Shown: in pieces, positions 5,901 to 6,027 of the stretch
Layout: every line of letters begins with the position of its first letter
Numbering within the stretch: the first letter of the stretch is position 1
Assembly (NCBI GenBank): GCA_002686445.1
Contig: NZCO01000043.1
Coordinates: 1 to 6,027 of the forward strand
Length of the DNA stretch: 6,027 bases
Reading direction: 5' to 3'
From: a bacterium
Lineage (GTDB): Bacteria > Patescibacteriota > Andersenbacteria > UBA10190
The notes under the pieces: generated by a model
The model's database searches: none
Told to the model about the DNA's origin: nothing
What the model saw: the letters and a program-made list of their open reading frames with translations, nothing else
Translations under genes and position numbers: made by a program

Positions 5901-6027
5901 TCAAACGCTAAAACCGAGTGTGCTCCTGCATCTGTAACTGAGTGGATTGCCATCTCACCCGTTCTCGTTCCTATTCTTAGGTTATCATTTGTTGCATCGC
6001 TTATATCTAATATAGCGTTTGGAGCTG
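2960..6027 (-). CDS. Large multidomain surface fibre protein with two G2-like domains and C-terminal SH3b (5' end off window)
   Basis: The stop is TAA at 2960-2962. A Met codon at 5951-5953 gives 997 residues, but the frame stays open for 24 more codons to the right edge. Those codons encode fibre sequence (NAILDISDATNDNLRIGTRT), so this Met is probably internal and the true start is outside. Numbering from it: GIGT-type fibre repeats at 27-42, 107-122 and 193-208; a C214/C221 pair; two homologous domains at about 241-371 and 457-586 that resemble, from memory, the Peptidase_G2 autoproteolytic domain of phage neck appendages; a short predicted helix at 589-612; an acidic linker at 616-657; a FNQH...LNVDNVLT module at 670-693; a beta domain at about 741-811 with an H-type-lectin flavour; a Pro/Thr/Ser/Glu stalk at 812-928; and SH3b at 930-995. 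There is no LPXTG sorting motif. It is probably exported and may bind cell wall. Confidence is high for the gene and moderate for the domain names. Confidence 0.93.
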   Translation of the reverse strand, partial: APNAILDISDATNDNLRIGTRTGEMAIHSVTDAGAHSVLAFEGSEFNFRTGNVGIGTTNPQELLEVRKDQAGSPTRLIINNDGTVQSGTAPRLSFYTGATERAFAEYNSDGTGDFEINNSGAGDIVLTPGANVGINTTVPLKLLHVGAGADTPFESTNGAYFTQLGATAVVVRDSTSNVEMHMYAASGRTEIGSNTTDPLYIRTNNADRIYIEAVSGDVGIGTTASEARLQITGGGLCVGSDANCNTDNDTEGVVYSSSTTMTTYDVAEQYPTKDTSISSTTVVALDEQNGVFVKRAEYGAKRLLGVISTQPGVLLGGFNGDQFEDERQVAVALSGRVPVAVTAENGTIEIGDELTVSQALPGHAMKARGGDQTIGYALEAYSGATIGSIQVFVTTGDVQPASISEDADGLTVDSNLAVTGTLSVVGETQLQDTLGIGVDTTDEAKSLLLLTSDVAGEDDPVFRVTADGNAFADGTFTGAGADLAEYYEVAQPNLAPGTLISLSLNQPRMVVASAAGGGPMIGVVSTQPGLIANGGGAEFDRAHDPSYAAVGLLGQIPTRVSEENGPILQGDAITVSSDSGVGMKADLGDPIVGVAMEDYQGRGTILAYIGHQSLAQASTLAVVNQRIQAINDRVDGVLADDPLIADSEPVDEESDATDDDTSQSDEDTDTGATDEPNDEPTGRVNYSGLTNAIFNQHLTFNGALNVDNVLTVTGELAVHSDVTLYANLVVDTVHIATALNVHGDSVFFGSVSIEGELTLSEQQAGVATVAKGETEVTVTYSAPFIQTPLVQATPLTPTGQFWVSAMEQDHFTITLASPATVDTSFTWLTLSVAKSLDDELAAISESPEPATAAEPEKSTDPTPTPESEPAANAGNLGEAASSGVDEEQDESSEPIIDDNGTIISVLPIDEIHTEGGQDIPNDQPSGQEATSTPTPTPSTTPQASASPVPSEFEGIGTLVIGETETGWLRVRTTASTAGTEVTTIGAGTSLAYDQELSGWYHIQLPDGQLGWVSGTYVTAN
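2969..3166 (-). other. C-terminal bacterial SH3 (SH3b) domain
   Basis: Residues 930-995 carry the SH3b signature: WLRVRTTAS, then a Gly-rich turn (IGAGTSLAY), then GWYHIQLPDGQLGWVSGTYV at the end of the protein. SH3b domains commonly bind peptidoglycan in secreted bacterial proteins, so this end may attach the fibre to the cell's own wall or to that of a partner cell. Confidence 0.88.
3170..3520 (-). other. Pro/Thr/Ser/Glu-rich stalk
   Basis: Residues 812-928 are low-complexity, with PTPTPESEPAAN, an acidic block (VDEEQDESSEP) and TSTPTPTPSTTP. The tract links the beta domain to SH3b and is likely an extended wall-spanning stalk. It is interrupted by a short ordered-looking piece (GTIISVLPIDEI, 877-888). 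Confidence 0.8.
3521..3733 (-). other. Beta domain with possible H-type lectin character
   Basis: Residues 741-811 read TEVTVTYSAPFIQTPLVQAT, then a Gly/Phe/Trp turn (TGQFWVSAMEQDHFTITL), then a strand ending FTWLTLSV. The order (V-x-V-x-F/Y, F-x-x-x-P-x-V, W-V, F-x-I, F-x-W) is reminiscent of H-type lectin beta sandwiches. This would suit carbohydrate binding at the surface, but the family assignment is tentative. Confidence 0.4.
3983..4108 (-). other. Acidic low-complexity linker
   Basis: Residues 616-657 are dominated by Asp, Glu, Thr and Ser (for example EESDATDDDTSQSDEDTDTG). The tract follows a short helical segment (589-612, rich in Ala, Val, Gln and Asn) and probably acts as a flexible, charged hinge between the G2-like region and the C-terminal modules. 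Confidence 0.75.
4196..5233 (-). repeat. Two copies of a Peptidase_G2-like domain
   Basis: Copy 1 is residues 241-371 (4841-5233) and copy 2 is residues 457-586 (4196-4585). Shared landmarks in order are DxAExY, IGV(I/V)STQPG (LGVISTQPG in copy 1), a beta strand ending in G-(R/Q)-(V/I)-P, V-x-x-ENGxI, GDxxTVS, MKA, GDxxxG and a final hydrophobic strand (SIQVFV; TILAYI). From memory this resembles the autocleavage domain of phage GA-1-type neck appendages. I cannot tell whether the catalytic residues are kept. A fibre spacer of about 85 residues separates the copies. Confidence 0.72.
5330..5875 (-). repeat. GIGTT-type fibre repeats
   Basis: Three copies lie at residues 27-42 (GNVGIGTTNPQELLEV), 107-122 (ANVGINTTVPLKLLHV) and 193-208 (GDVGIGTTASEARLQI), about 80 residues apart. 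A degenerate fourth follows near 411-427. The stretches between have 'F.I.NSG.GDIVLTPGA'-like fibre texture. These are typical of long beta-structured shaft segments. Confidence 0.75.

Overview
The window holds parts of two very large protein genes, both on the minus strand, separated by about 590 bases without a convincing gene. The upstream gene in transcription order (2960-6027) runs off the right edge, so its N-terminus is missing. The downstream gene (1-2369) starts inside the window and runs off the left edge, so its C-terminus is missing. Because the downstream frame has no stop inside the window, simple ORF calling misses it; I translated it by hand as 789 uninterrupted codons from ATG at 2369.

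Both products look like long surface fibre or adhesin-type proteins. They carry repeated beta-rich phrases of the VGIGTTxP...LLxV and 'LTANASGVVSCSDDDG' kind, few or no cysteines outside two short Cys pairs, and Asp/Thr/Ser-rich spacers. From memory, this style of protein is abundant in Candidate Phyla Radiation bacteria (Patescibacteria), and related phrases occur in phage tail fibres and neck appendages. My best guess is a Patescibacteria chromosome using the standard bacterial code (no in-frame TGA in either gene). This is inference from protein style, not a taxonomic proof.

Region by region: 1-2369 encodes a protein with two tandem MerR/excisionase-type helix-turn-helix domains, a basic/proline linker, one transmembrane helix, and a long presumably extracellular fibre. 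2370-2959 is intergenic, with an extended -10 promoter pointing at that gene, two small dyads around it, a cluster of DnaA-box-like 9-mers, and two hairpins of terminator type. 2960-6027 encodes at least 1,021 residues: GIGT-type fibre repeats, two copies of a domain resembling the phage neck-appendage autoproteolytic (Peptidase_G2-like) fold, an acidic linker, a module shared with the other protein, a possible H-type-lectin-like beta domain, a Pro/Thr/Ser/Glu stalk and a C-terminal SH3b domain.

How they could work together (inference): the SH3b protein may be a wall- or partner-binding surface fibre. The neighbour could be a membrane-spanning protein whose outside fibre is coupled to an inside DNA-binding head, possibly autoregulating from its own promoter. 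The shared FNxH...LNVxNVLT module suggests the two proteins belong to one family or assemble the same way.
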